Source: Diadophis punctatus similis (Eukaryota; Chordata; Lepidosauria; Squamata; Dipsadidae). Taken from it: a stretch of 64,000 nucleotides of DNA. Location of the stretch: positions 139,590,626-139,654,625 of the forward strand of contig JALIGW010000003.1 of assembly GCA_023053685.1 (NCBI GenBank), in the 5' to 3' direction. The notes beneath the pieces are model-generated. The model did not search any database, was not told the DNA's origin, and was given only the letters and a program-made list of their open reading frames with translations. Shown piece after piece: positions 20,575-31,329 of the stretch (position 1 is its first letter; every line of letters begins with the position of its first letter). Made by a program: the position numbers and the translations under genes.

Positions 20575-22700
20575 CAATTCCTCCAAAGACACATCAGAAC
20601 GCCGCTGGAGGGCCAGCAAAACCGAATCTGATCGAACACTATTAAGAATTTACATCAAGTTTTATTTAGTGGCGATAGGGGTGGCAAAACGATCTCATTT
20701 TTCCGCTCTTATCGCGTCCGCAGATTCTCGCCCAGCCACCTTGTTTAGGGTGACTCGCTCCCTCCTTGCCAAAGGGGGGAGCGAGGAACACTTGCAAGGT
20801 AGAGCTGAGGAATTTGCAGAGTTTCTGTCGGATAAAGTCGCTCAGATCCGGTCGAACCTGGACTCCGGCTGGGCAGAGTCCATTGAGTTGACAGGGGCAA
20901 GTCTTAGTCCACCGTTGTGGGAGGAGTTTGTGCCTGTTTCTCCCGAAGATGTGGACATAGCCATGGGGGCGATGGGTGCCTCCACCTGTTTATTGGACCC
21001 GTGCCCCTCCTGGTTGGTTTCGGCCAGCAGGGAGCTGGCACGCAGCTGGATCCAGGCGGTGGTCATCGCTTCTCTGAGGGAGGGATCCGTACCGCAGTCA
21101 TTAAAAACTGCGGTGGTGAGACCCCTCCTGAAGAAGCCTTCCCTGGACCCAGCTGACTTGAAGAACTATCGTCCAGTCTCCAACTTACCTTTCTTAGGGA
21201 AAGTTGTGGAGAAGGTGGTGGCTACTCAGCTTCTGCGGCTATTGGAGGAAACAGATCATCTAGATGCCTATCAGTCGGGTTTCAGGCGCGGCTACAGTAC
21301 AGAAACTGCCTTGGTCGCGCTGATGGATGATCTCTGGCGAGCCCGGGATGGGGGGATGTCCTCCATCCTGGTGCTACTTGACCTCTCAGCGGCTTTCGAT
21401 ACCATCGACCATGGTATCCTTCTGCATCGTCTCGGCGAGTTGGGAGTGGGAGGCACCGTCTTGCGGTGGTTCTCCTCTTATCTCGCCGATAGGATGCAGT
21501 CGGTGTTAACAGGAGGGCAGAGATCGTCCCCTAGGCCCCTTTCATGTGGGGTGCCTCAGGGTTCGGTTCTCTCGCCCATCCTGTTTAACATTTACATGAG
21601 ACCGCTGGGGGAGATCATCCGTAGACACGGGGTGTGTTTCCATCAGTACGCTGATGACACCCAGCTGTACATCACCACCCCGTCTCAATTCAGTGTGGCA
21701 GTTGATGTAATGTGCCGGTGCCTGGACGACGTTAGGATCTGGATGGGGAGGAACAGACTCAGACTCAACCCCGACAAGACTGAGTGGCTTTGGATATTGC
21801 CTCCTAAGGACTATGACAACTGTCCCTCCTTGGTTCTTGAGGGAGCAAAATTAACTCCCTCAGATCAGGTCCGCAACTTGGGGGTCCTCCTAGACCCACA
21901 GCTAAAATTGGATCATCATCTTACTGCTGTGGCTAGGGGGGCCTTTGCACAGGTTCGCCTGGTGCACCAGTTGCAGCCATACTTGGAGAAGGAGGCTCTA
22001 CTCACGGTCACTCATGCCCTTGTCACCTCCCGTCTGGACTACTGCAATGCGCTCTACATGGGGCTACCCTTGAAGAGTATCTGGAGACTTCAGTTGGTGC
22101 AAAATGCAGCTGCGCGTGCTGTGGTGGGTGTGCCAAGGTACACCCACGTGACACCTATACTCCGCCAGCTGCACTGGTTGCCCATCGGTCTCCGGGTGCA
22201 ATTCAAGGTGTTGATCATCATCTTTAAAGCCCTTCATGGCTTAGGACCAGGCTATCTCCGGGACCGCATTCTGCCTCATACTTCCCTTCGACCGGTTAGG
22301 GCCCACAGAGTTGGCCTCCTCCAGGTCCCGTCAGCCAAGCAATGCCGGCTGCCGGGCCCTAGGGGGAGAGCCTTCTCTGTAGGGGGCCCCGCGCTCTGGA
22401 ACCAACTTCCCCCAGAGACCCGAACCATCCCCACCCTGCTGGCCTTCCGAAAAGCCGTTAAGACATGGCTTTTCCTGCAGGCAGGGGGTTAGAGACGAAT
22501 CCATCTGAGCTCTCCCCCGGGTATGTTTGGTTGATGGATGTTTTTTAATATTGGAATTTTTAATTTTTGTATTCGATTTTAATTATGTTTATTGCTGGTT
22601 TCTTGTATTTTCTTTGCTGTACGCCGCCCTGAGTCCCTCGGGAGTAGGGCGGCATATAAGAAAACCAAAATAAAATAAATAAAATAAATAATAAACTAAG
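20575..22700 (+). mobile_element. L2-clade LINE, 5'-truncated
   Basis: A single open frame with reverse transcriptase and C-terminal region is followed by a short 3' UTR with CGCCCTGAGTCCCTCGGGAG and GGGCGGCATATAAG, and an AAATAAAAT-type tail (about 22660-22700). This is the usual squamate L2 end. The endonuclease domain is missing through 5' truncation. The lack of frame breaks implies a young insertion. Confidence 0.93.
20669..22492 (+). CDS. L2 LINE reverse transcriptase ORF (5'-truncated)
   Basis: This is an element-encoded reverse transcriptase that primes on nicked chromosomal DNA; it is not a host gene. The 607 codons show RT motifs in order: NYRPVSNLPFLGK (166-178), AFRRGYSTE-like FRRGYSTETAL (205-215), motif A LDLSAAFDTIDH (237-248), motif B GVPQGSVLSP (294-303) and motif C YADD (327-330, at 21647-21658). 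The C-terminus has LDYCNALYMGLP, LHWLPIG and ALWNQLPPETRTIPTLLAF. All catalytic residues are intact. The listed start is a GTG; the frame stays open upstream through ERRWRASKTESDRTLLR to at least 20525, so the true start was lost with the endonuclease half. Without the endonuclease it could not move itself. Confidence 0.92.
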   Translation: MAIGVAKRSHFSALIASADSRPATLFRVTRSLLAKGGSEEHLQGRAEEFAEFLSDKVAQIRSNLDSGWAESIELTGASLSPPLWEEFVPVSPEDVDIAMGAMGASTCLLDPCPSWLVSASRELARSWIQAVVIASLREGSVPQSLKTAVVRPLLKKPSLDPADLKNYRPVSNLPFLGKVVEKVVATQLLRLLEETDHLDAYQSGFRRGYSTETALVALMDDLWRARDGGMSSILVLLDLSAAFDTIDHGILLHRLGELGVGGTVLRWFSSYLADRMQSVLTGGQRSSPRPLSCGVPQGSVLSPILFNIYMRPLGEIIRRHGVCFHQYADDTQLYITTPSQFSVAVDVMCRCLDDVRIWMGRNRLRLNPDKTEWLWILPPKDYDNCPSLVLEGAKLTPSDQVRNLGVLLDPQLKLDHHLTAVARGAFAQVRLVHQLQPYLEKEALLTVTHALVTSRLDYCNALYMGLPLKSIWRLQLVQNAAARAVVGVPRYTHVTPILRQLHWLPIGLRVQFKVLIIIFKALHGLGPGYLRDRILPHTSLRPVRAHRVGLLQVPSAKQCRLPGPRGRAFSVGGPALWNQLPPETRTIPTLLAFRKAVKTWLFLQAGG

Positions 22701-23292
22701 GACATGAAATATAAAACTAAACAAATATCCGCGCTACGAACTCATTTGATCCTTATGTCTTGCTGTTTGTTATAACTGCTGAAAAGTTACAGAGAGAAAT
22801 AGAGAGAGATCTGAGAAAGAGACAAGAATAAACATTATGAGAAATGGCAGCTGACAGTTTTTCACAAATACATTTCATCATTTTAACTTGTCCTATGAAA
22901 AACCAAATGTGGGTGGACTCTGTCAGCAAATATATCTTTTCTCTTTCATAAGACAAAGAAAATGTGTATCTTGTTGGGGCATTCTTTTATTACATCATTT
23001 GATACATCAAAACTGTAATGTCTAACGTGTGTGTAAAAATAATAAAGTGAAGGTTTAGATTAATCAATTGATTATTAAGAGAAGAGAAAAGTGTGTTCCA
23101 CATTGAATGAACCATTAACATTCCAAGGGTGGTTTTTTTTTAAAGATTCTCCATTATTTCATCTGATGTGATAATATATAGTTGTATACCAGTGTCTTCA
23201 GTGAGGACAAGGAATGATGCATTTATATACTACAAGCCATTTAGAAACATGGATAATGCATCTGATTTCTAGGCTTAATTCATGCACCAAAC
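22701..23292. other. Unassigned AT-rich sequence
   Basis: Downstream flank of the L2. No repeat signature; small minus frame at 22753-22956 not recognised. Confidence 0.35.
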
Positions 23293-23557
23293 CAGGGGTG
23301 GGTTCTAACTTACCTCTCTTCCTCCCATGCCATGTGGGCGCGTGTGCATTGTGCGCTGTGCGCATGCACATGTCAAAAACCAAACTTCTGCGCATGCACA
23401 GAAGTAAAAAACAGTTTCTGCGCATGCCATAGGCGCCACCATTACAGCCGGTTCGGGGGCGTGACCAACCGGCGATCGCTCCCGGTTCGGCGAGCAGTGG
23501 GAAATTCCCGCTATCAGTTCTAAATAACCAGTCCGAACCGGGAGCAACCCACCTCTG
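23293..23557. mobile_element. hAT MITE, CAGRGGTGGGTTC family (265 bp)
   Basis: TIRs CAGGGGTGGGTTC and CAACCCACCTCTG with perfect 8-bp duplication CACCAAAC (23285-23292, 23558-23565). Inverted relative to the 19372 copy (GTTCTAACTTACC at its left end). The interior repeats CTGCGCATG motifs. Confidence 0.95.
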
Positions 23558-23695
23558 CACCAAACATAGCAATATCTAGGTGTGTTGACTAGGTCTGTAC
23601 ACATCCAGCCATTATGGGTTATAAATTATGATTTGTGCCTTACTGAATTGTATGAAACCAACAATTGTGGTGTATTCAGTATATCAGGTCATAGC

Positions 23696-23893
23696 AGTTA
23701 AGGCTAGTGGTTATGGCACCAGGCTATAAACTGGGAGTTTGTCCTGCCTTAGCCATGGAACCAGCTGGGTGTTTTGGGGCCAGTCACTCTCTCTCAGCCC
23801 AACCCACCTCACAGGGTTGTCGTTGTGGGGAAAACAGGAGAAAGGTATGTTGGATATGTTCGCCATCTTGAGCTATTTGTAAAAATAATAAGA
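23696..23893 (+). mobile_element. Sauria-type SINE
   Basis: A box TAGTGGTTATGGCACCAGG, a diverged B box, the conserved middle GCCCAACCCACCTCACAG, GTTGTGGGGAAAACAGGAG and the 3' end TATTTGTAAAAATAATAA. The ending resembles BovB-mobilised SINEs. Confidence 0.88.
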
Positions 23894-23914
23894 GGAGAGG
23901 GAAGCGTCTGAATT

Positions 23915-24034
23915 TTGATCACATGACCATGGGGATGCTGCAAAGTGTGAAAAACGATCATAGGTCACTTTTTTCAGTGCCCTTGTAACTTTGAATGGTT
24001 ACTAAATGAACTGTCGTAAGTTGAGGACAAACTT
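23915..24034. mobile_element. Mariner-type MITE fragment, CAGGTAGTCCTC family
   Basis: GATCACATGACCATGGGGAT through CTGTCGTAAGTTGAGGACAA is one terminal third of the family. The other terminus was lost or replaced by the LINE that follows. Confidence 0.8.
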
Positions 24035-24313
24035 AAGGTAAACCGCTCCAAACTCGATTGCAGAAAATACGACTTCAGCAACAGAGTGGTCAATGCCTGG
24101 AATGCACTACCTGACTCTGTGGTTTCTTCCCCAAACCCCCAAAATCTTAAACTTAGACTGTCTACTGTCGACCGCACCCCATTCCCAAGAGGTCTGTAAG
24201 GGGCGTGCATAAGCGCACCAACGTGCCTTCTGTCCCTGTCCTAATATTCCATTTTATTTGTATCCATTTCATGTATTCATAATCATGTTTATACTTACAT
24301 CTGTTATCTAATA

Positions 24314-24435
24314 CAGAGGTCTTCAAACTTAACTTTAAGACTTGTGGACTTCAACTCCCAGAATTCTCCAGCCAGCTATGAATTCTGGGAGTTGAAGTCC
24401 ACAAATCTTAAAGTTGCCAAGTTTGGGGACCCCTG
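24314..24435. mobile_element. Palindromic hAT MITE (122 bp)
   Basis: TIRs CAGAGGTCTTCAAACTT and AAGTTTGGGGACCCCTG, internal mirror GACTTCAACTCCCAGAATT/AATTCTGGGAGTTGAAGTC. Near-perfect 8-bp duplication ATCTAATA/ACCTAATA. Confidence 0.92.
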
Positions 24436-24455
24436 ACCTAATACATGCTTGCATA

Positions 24456-24520
<65 letters not shown>
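24456..24520. repeat. (AATC)n microsatellite
   Basis: About 16 perfect units forming the tail of the LINE at 24035-24520. Confidence 0.97.
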
Positions 24521-25812
24521 GTCTGTCTTTGATGTTGAAGTCAATTCATAGGTAAAATATTGCATTGCATTCACAAATAAAGCCAGGCAGTGCAAAGATA
24601 AATCCATTTTCATGGTTCTGTCATATTACTAAGTCATGCTATATTTTATTCACTCTTGGTTTACAGCCTTTTACTTACAGTTTTAAAAAAAAATCTTCTG
24701 CAGTTATGGCAGCTGAGTACCTGGCACTGTCATAGCATGTCCTTTTACACACCAGTGTTCGTACCTCATGCATACCAACTTGGAAGAGACGTGGTTTCCA
24801 TGCAACATTTTCCATACAGCAGTCGGTTCTTGGTAAAAACAATCCACAGTGGCTTTAGGTAAGTCACGATTCTTCCCTTGGGTTCAAAATCTTAGGAGCA
24901 TCGATACCTTGTTTACATCAGCAGGGAATATTGTTTGTAAGACAGTTGTTCCAGAGATGTTTTCGGAATAAAATAAAACCTTTAAGAGAAGCTCTTCAAA
25001 TACTTTCCTTTTAAAAAAATATGCTTGGGCATTATTTCAGTTCGCTATATAAATCTGAAGTGAGCTTGCTCAATGGCTTTTATCAACATTAAATCAAAAA
25101 GTAGTGAACAGAATCTCTGATTAATCAATGCTGGGAATGAGGAATTCCTTCAAGGCTGTTCTTGCATTGTCTTTGGATTTTTCCAGGATGGATGAAGTTC
25201 ATTTTCCCTATAGAATAGCATAGAACACACTAAAGGAACTCCCTGCATACAGTTTCCTCATTAGCACCTGCTATTATCAAGCTATCTTTGTTGTGCTGAA
25301 AACATAGAAATTCAGGCCTGTGGTATTTACCTAGGGAGAAGGGGGTTTATTAAGTATTAGCAGTTTCTCTTGAACTCTTCTTCAGTGAGGACAAGGAATG
25401 ATGCATTTGTATGATTCAAGTAACTAAAAATATTTCTTCTGGATTCAAAAAAGAGACATTGTGAACCACTTTAAAAAAATAATCATTGCTGACTAAGTCT
25501 AAGTAATTCTTTCCTCCAGCCCTTCTATAATTGGATTTTTGTAGTTTAACAAAAGTGCATTATTCTTCCACATGTCTCCAACACTAGACATTTCCTAGAA
25601 GGGAACAAACAACATCCTCTTCTTATAAAAAAAAATAACCTTAAACCCTTCAGTCTTCCCAGCAAGCCATTTCCAATATGACCCACAGAATCTACCTGGA
25701 GATACTGAAAGCCAAAAAAACCCACAACTCAAATGCACCAGGGATAATTCTTTCAATATTTCTTAAGATATTGCAGAATGGGAGGAGTGGTGACCGTAAT
25801 CAATATCTAGGA
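24521..25812. other. Unassigned sequence
   Basis: A splice-like pair (TTCTGCAG at about 24693, GTAAAAAC at about 24832) encloses an open stretch, but the peptide is not recognised. No repeat body is evident. Confidence 0.35.
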
Positions 25813-25896
25813 CAGTGTTTCCCAACCTTTGCTGGCTGGGGAATTCTGGGAGTTGAAGTCCAGACATCTTCAAGTTGCCACAGTTGGAAAACACTG
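25813..25896. mobile_element. Short hAT MITE (84 bp)
   Basis: TIRs CAGTGTTTCCCAAC and GTTGGAAAACACTG; the middle is AATTCTGGGAGTTGAAGTCC. Perfect 8-bp duplication ATCTAGGA (25805-25812, 25897-25904). Confidence 0.95.
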
Positions 25897-26112
25897 ATCT
25901 AGGAAAATGCCTTAGCTGAGTAGCATTCTCCTGTGGAAAAAAAGATCTTGGCCGCCATTTTGTGGATGCCTGTCTTCCCTTCTTCAAAGACATCCTGTTC
26001 CAATCCTGCCTTCCTTGTCCCTCACTCTTTGCCCAACCAAGGTCAAACAGGTGGATTTGGGTGCACAGGACAGAAATTTAACTCCAGGCAGGAATTTCTA
26101 ATCAGCCCTTTT

Positions 26113-26432
26113 CAGGGGTGGGTTCTAACTTACCTCACTGCCGGTTCGCTTCCTCCCACGCTGCGTGGCCGCGCCTCATGGGTGCGTGCATAGTGGCAAA
26201 AAATCCAAAAAAATAGAGCCAAAAACAAGATGGTGACTGCATGCACGATGCTGGAAACTCTGCTTCTGCGCATGTGCAGGAAAAAAATAAAAAAAATTAA
26301 TTTTTTTTTAAAAGATGGTGGCGCCCACGGACCGGCACCAACCAAACCTGTTCCGTGATGTCATCATGACATCACCAGCGGGTTGCTAGCAGTTCGGACG
26401 AACCAGTCCGAACTGGGAGGAACCCACCTCTG
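26113..26432. mobile_element. hAT MITE, CAGRGGTGGGTTC family (320 bp)
   Basis: TIRs CAGGGGTGGGTTC and GAACCCACCTCTG, perfect 8-bp duplication GCCCTTTT (26105-26112, 26433-26440). Same orientation as the 23293 copy. The interior retains GATGTCATCATGACATCACC. Confidence 0.95.
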
Positions 26433-26694
26433 GCCCTTTTGTTATGGACCAGCAACAATTAGTGGCAATGAATAATTCATTTTATTGCCAATTTTCAATA
26501 ATGACAGCTTTGCCTCAGAGGTCTGGGGAAAAAACTTTTTTAACTAATTCCATGGCCTAAAAAAAGTTTGCAAGCCTCCCTCGGCTACAGTATCTCATCT
26601 CACATAACCAGACAGCCATTCAAAGTGACTACAGGTCAAGCAATATAGTGGTGCTACTGCTTGGACATCCCTAACTTTGGCTGTGATACTAGAG

Positions 26695-26911
26695 CAGGGG
26701 AGCCTCCAAACTTGGTAACTATAAGACTTTTGGACTTCAACTCCCAGAATTCCTTATCCAGCCATGTCACAGTAAGGTGGAATCCCCTGGCTTCCTCTGT
26801 TGGGGACTGTTTCTGACACGGGGTGGAAGAAACAAATGAAACATGGCTGGCTGGGGAACTCTGAGAGTTGAAGTTTACAAGTCTTAAAATTGTCAAGTTT
26901 GGCAACCCCTG
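26695..26911. mobile_element. Palindromic hAT MITE (217 bp)
   Basis: Ends CAGGGGAGCCTCCAAACTTG and CAAGTTTGGCAACCCCTG, halves carrying CTTCAACTCCCAGAATT and its inverse around an unrelated core. Duplication partly decayed (TACTAGAG/TGCCAGAG, 6 of 8). Confidence 0.82.
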
Positions 26912-27127
26912 TGCCAGAGAAAAAAGCCAGCCGCAACTGTTTCTTCCACCTCAGGTCGGACAGAGTCCCCAACCGAGCAAGCCAGGGACTTCTACGTTAC
27001 TGTTAGCCTGCCAGCCAAAACAGATACTTATTATACTGTTTTAAATATTCACAAGATTTGATTCCAAGCTTTTTCTATAGGACAATGAAGCTACTTTATA
27101 CTTTGTGGGGGGGGGGAACCCACAAAA

Positions 27128-27374
27128 GAGCCGAGGTGGCGCAGCGGTTAGAGGCAGGTATTGTAGGCCACTTTAGCTGACTCTGATCCGCAGGTCAGCG
27201 GTTCAAATCTCACCGGCTCAAGGTTGACTCAGCCTTCCATCCTTCCGAGGTAGGCAAAATGAGGACCCAGATTGTTGGGGGCAATATAAATATACATTGC
27301 TTACTGGTGTAAACCGCTTAGAGAGTGCTTGCACTGTGAAGTGGTATATAAATCTCACAAATAAATAAATAAAT
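27128..27374 (+). mobile_element. MIR-like tRNA SINE, full length
   Basis: GAGCCGAGGTGGCGCAGCGG (A box), GGTTCAAATCTCACCGGC (B box), AAGGTTGACTCAGCC, GTAAACCGCTTAGAGAGTG and an AATA tail. It is the best-preserved SINE of this type here. The 3' half resembles the L2-mobilised MIR tail. Confidence 0.93.
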
Positions 27375-28394
27375 ATTTCCCAATTCCCCAAACCATTCCC
27401 CAGAAAGGCGTGAAACATTATCCGCTTCCCAAATTTGTTGGATTTTTTTCAGTTCTTGTGTCCAGCAAAAATTGTTACTACCTAAAGATCAAAACAGATG
27501 GAAAATCATCTCCAACCAGGTTGGCGGAGATTGTATAAAAATGTCTGTTTCTTTACAATGTTTTCATGCATGGCAAAGCTGCATTATGGAAGAGTGTACT
27601 GTCAAAATACACTTTAATGTTCTCCTCTTGATGCAAATGTCAAGCCTGATTGGTGAGCACATTATGTACGCACTACGGTACATGTTAAGGCTGACATCCT
27701 CCCAGGCCAGCTGCTTTCATCCCTTCCCCAAAAAGAAAGAAATGCCAAATTCCATAAATCTTAATACTTCCTTCAGGTAAAACCCCCAAACCTGAAACGT
27801 GGCATTTCCATTGCTTCTATTCATTTTTTAAAAAATTATTGCTTTTCTTGTTGTGTTCCTGTTATAAAACTCAAGTGTTGATCAAGACGAAGGGCTTGGC
27901 AGCCTTCCCACAACTCTCAGCATGTGGGAATAGCAAGTAACAAAGTATTAACACCTGCCAACTGTTGGTTAGGTGTAAATATCTTTGTTAACAACAAACA
28001 CGGCTGCTGGCAGTCATTGGAGCAAAGCAGCAAATCTGTTCCCTTCTCCAATCTGGGAAACGCTAAAGGATGACAACAGAAAGCTATCTAATTGCTCGAT
28101 TAAGATGTCTCAGTCGGAGGAACTGTTGATCTAGAACACTGCATCACTAGCATTCACTTCTCTCACGGTTATGCCGAATTGTTAGAGGGCCAGCTACATT
28201 GCTGACATCTCTGAAGTCCCAGCACACTTCTGCTGGAGTTGCAGGGGTGATTTTTATTTATTTATTTTTGTACAGTGCATGAACCAAGTGCATGATACAT
28301 CACCGATCCTGTTGGGGTAAAAAAATTGGAGAGACATTACGTTGGCTATTAAAATGGCAAAATAAAACAAACACGGGCAATGTCTGGCATGAGT
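27375..28394. other. Unassigned sequence
   Basis: A 102-codon frame (27472-27780) is not recognised. The stretch shows no repeat hallmarks and could be unique sequence. Confidence 0.35.
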
Positions 28395-28535
28395 AACATC
28401 TGGAAGTGTAAAAAAATAAGCCTCGTAACCAAATGCAGATTAGTTAATGTAATAATTTCTCCAATTGCTACTTATGGCTATGAAACTTGGACTCTGAAAA
28501 AAGGCAGAGAGGGGAAGAGTGGATGCCTTTGAATT

Positions 28536-28945
28536 TTTTTTTTAATTCAAAAAGTTTTATTGGTACAAAGTACAAACATTTTTAAAATTTTTCTCCCCCC
28601 TTCCCCCCAACCCCGTCCCTCCCCTCCTCCCCCCAACTTCCCAGAAAGAACACAGGATATAATCTTCAAATAAACATAGACTTAAAATATACTGACAAAT
28701 TATAAATTCAGAGATTCCTCTAATTTTTTAAAATTCCACATTGTTTAAAATCTGTTAAACCATTCTGAAATTCTAACCATATATCATTATTAAACTACAT
28801 ATATCTTCTTAATCTGATACTTTTTTTGAATATAATCAGTCCATCTACTCCATTCCAATATGTATCTTTCATTTGAATGTTCTTTTAGGTATGATGAAAT
28901 TCTTGCCATTTCTGCCAGATGTGTAACTTTTATTGTCCATTCCTC
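28536..28945 (-). mobile_element. L1-type LINE 3' end inserted in BovB
   Basis: Poly-T at the left is a minus-strand poly-A tail, followed by AAAGTTTTATTGGTACAAAG and a C-rich tract (G-rich on the element strand). An 18-bp duplication (AGTGGATGCC then TTTGAATT) flanks it at 28518-28535 and 28946-28963. Its first 150 bp match the 3' end of the element at 38307-41801. Confidence 0.92.
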
Positions 28946-29222
28946 AGTGGATGCCTTTGAATTGTGGTATTACGCATCCCATAGACTGCAAGAATACCAA
29001 AGAAGTCCTAGACTGAACTTCACCAAAAATATCACTTGAAGTCAAGATCGCCACCAAACGGAGCCTGTCCTACTTTGGTCATGTCATGAGAGCTGACTCA
29101 CTCAAAAAGTCAATCATGCTGGGAGTGCTCAGCGGGAAAGGAGAAAGGGACACCTGGTATCCATTGGCTAGAGACACTATAAAGGATGACTCTGGGATGA
29201 CTATGGGGCATCTGAGAGCCAA

Positions 29223-29464
29223 GAGCCGAGGTGGCGCAGTGGTTAAAAGCAGCACTGCAACTACTTCAGTGACTGCTAGTTCAGCAGTTCAGCTGTTCAA
29301 ATCTCACCAGGCTCAAGGTTGACTCAGCCTTCCATCCTTCTGAGGTCGGTAAAATGAGGGCCCAGATTGTTGGGGGCAATATGCTGAACTTTGTAAACCG
29401 CTTAGAGAGGGCTGTAAAGCACTATGAAGTGGTATATAAGTCTAACTGCTATTGCTATTGCTAT
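29223..29464 (+). mobile_element. MIR-like tRNA SINE inserted in BovB
   Basis: GAGCCGAGGTGGCGCAGTGG, B box GTTCAAATCTCACC, and the TGCTATTGCTATTGCTAT tail. ATCTGA occurs just before (about 29210) and at the end (29463), consistent with a target duplication. Confidence 0.9.
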
Positions 29465-29548
29465 CTGAAAAAAGTGGTGCGAGACAGAGGGGCATGGAAA
29501 GTGGTGATCCATAGAGTGGCTGAGGGACAGACATGACTGAATGTCTGA

Positions 29549-30182
29549 CAACAACGACAACAAGTGTTCAATGATTCCTTCAACTGTAATCTTTATAAAG
29601 CTATTCTCTGTCTACAACTTTTGGCAATGTTAAAGCCCATCCCCTTTTTTCCCCAGCCTGAATTTGAGATAGTTAAGATAGTTCATTCTTTGATTATGAT
29701 TAATGCATATACTGAAAGAAGCTTTCAGGATGAGCTACTTGCCACCAAGTAGTTTCCTAGCATCTATATTTCAATTTTATGGACTCTGTTAAGGATATCA
29801 GCATAGATACAAAGAAGAAACTATAAGAACAGGGAGACAAGAGGGAGAAATTCTAATATAATTCCCAATGTTTAACAGTGTCTGAATGGAGACCTCTCTC
29901 TCTTTCTTGATAGCCATTAGGCTCCTAATCCTATCCATCAGGTGTCTAATGAAGATTTATCTTTTCTCCCAGACCTTACCTCTGGGCAAAACCTCCACCG
30001 TTTATCAAGCAGTAGCCGTAAGCCCATTTTGTCCCCAAAACATACAGAAATGTTATCTGTGTTCAAGTGAATTCAGTTCAGTCTTTCACATCTCAAAGAA
30101 AGATGGCACTGCCTCCTGCATGAAATCAGAATCATTCCAGTCAAGTCTGAGACTGTTAGGCTACACAATAAAGAACTGGTGG
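29549..30182. other. Unassigned sequence
   Basis: Small frames at 29564-29752 and 29886-30194 have no recognised homology. Confidence 0.35.
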
Positions 30183-30641
30183 AGTACTGACTAGCTGTTG
30201 AGCTACCCAGTTTTTCATCCACCCTCAGCCATGGAAGCTCATTGTGTGTTTTGGGGTCAGTCACTGTATCTCAGCCCAACACATCTCATAGTATGTTTCT
30301 GGGAAGGAGGAGAAGGGAAGTGGAAGGAGAGAGAATATCTGCATTACCTTGAACCAGGGGTGGGTTCTGGATTTTCTCGTTGCCGGTTCGCTCAGTGGTG
30401 GCCCGCAGGGGGGCGCATGCGCAGTGCTTAAAAAAGCTTCTGCACATGCGCAGAAGCTAAAAACAAGATGGTGGCATCTATGGCGCCGCTGAAAGAACCA
30501 GTTCGGGGGCATGGCAGGCCTGGGTCACTGCCGGTTCCAGCAACCCAGGCTGCCAAGTTACTATCGGTTCTATAGAATCGGTCTGAACTAGGAGGAACCC
30601 ACCTCTGCCTTGAACTCCTGAATATAAGGCAGGTATATAGC

Positions 30642-30642
<1 letters not shown>
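30183..30642 (+). mobile_element. Sauria-type SINE split by a hAT MITE
   Basis: CTCAGCCCAACACATCTCAT marks the SINE middle; after the MITE at 30355-30607 the SINE end TTGAACTCCTGAATATAAGG resumes and runs into an AAAT array. The SINE predates the hAT insertion. Confidence 0.78.
30355..30607. mobile_element. hAT MITE, CAGRGGTGGGTTC family (253 bp)
   Basis: TIRs CAGGGGTGGGTTC and GAACCCACCTCTG with perfect 8-bp duplication CCTTGAAC (30347-30354, 30608-30615). It contains GGCGCATGCGCA at 30412-30423 and CTGCACATGCGCAGAAG. Confidence 0.96.
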
Positions 30643-30754
<112 letters not shown>

Positions 30755-31329
30755 GTAAAACCGATACAAGATAGTTTCCTACATAGAGAACTCTATAGTC
30801 ACGTTCTTCCATTATTTTTTCCGCTGAGTTGGAACTCATGAATCAGCTTCTAGATGTTGTCTGTGTTTTCAGCTACTACTTCACAGTTCTTTCACAAACA
30901 AATGAATTGTGCTTTTTGAATAATTCTGAAATATTAACAAAAACAAAAAAACAAAAACCCATTGCTCTCCTCAAGGACCTGTCTCATTTTGCAAAGATTT
31001 CTTGCAAACACTTGTAAAATCTCCCAAGAGAGGTGAGTACTCAGAGAAAACTGGCAAAACACCAGCAGTTTGGACTGCTCTTCCATTTCTTTTTGCGAAA
31101 GAGTAGAAATAACTGGCAAAAGTTGCCTATCTACCATTTCACCTGCAGAAATACAAAGAATGTAAAAGATGTGGATTACTTGCTAGCATCCTGTGCATTA
31201 ATCCTCTCAAAGGAGTTCCATTTTTATTTTGAAAGAAAGACACCAAGCAAGTGGGACCGGGTTATGTGTTTAATACAAATTTCAACTGGTAAAAATTGTA
31301 TGAAACAGAAATATTTAAGCTTCAAAGTA
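30755..31329. other. Unassigned sequence
   Basis: A 151-codon frame starting at 31033 runs into the MITE at 31330, so it is a chance frame. Confidence 0.35.

Larger units (their letters stand above)
24035..24520 (+). mobile_element. LINE 3' end with (AATC)n tail and nested MITE
   Basis: Translates to KYDFSNRVVNAWNALPDS then NLKLRLSTVDRTPFPRGL and a stop near 24200; the 3' UTR GGGGCGTGCATAAGCGCACC recurs at 9043-9303 in reverse. A hAT MITE (24314-24435) interrupts the UTR. The tail is (AATC)n at 24456-24520. Clade uncertain. Confidence 0.7.
28395..29548 (+). mobile_element. BovB (RTE) LINE 3' part, twice interrupted
   Basis: Three BovB pieces align in order. 28400-28517 gives TKCRLVNVIISPIATYGYET. 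28964-29210 gives SLSYFGHVMRADSLKKSIML. 29465-29548 gives VVRDRGAWKVVIHRVAEGQT and a stop, then a CTGACAACAACGACAAC tail. Between them lie an L1 3' end (28536-28945) and a SINE (29223-29464). Frames are broken, so it is dead. Confidence 0.88.

Noticed and set aside
24456..24520. CRISPR-like array
   Set aside because: The repeats are contiguous 4-bp units with no spacers; the other arrays in the window are also simple microsatellites.
24656..24862. A small host exon between TTCTGCAG and GTAAAAAC
   Set aside because: The splice-like sites are generic, the peptide is not recognised, and no neighbouring exon was found.
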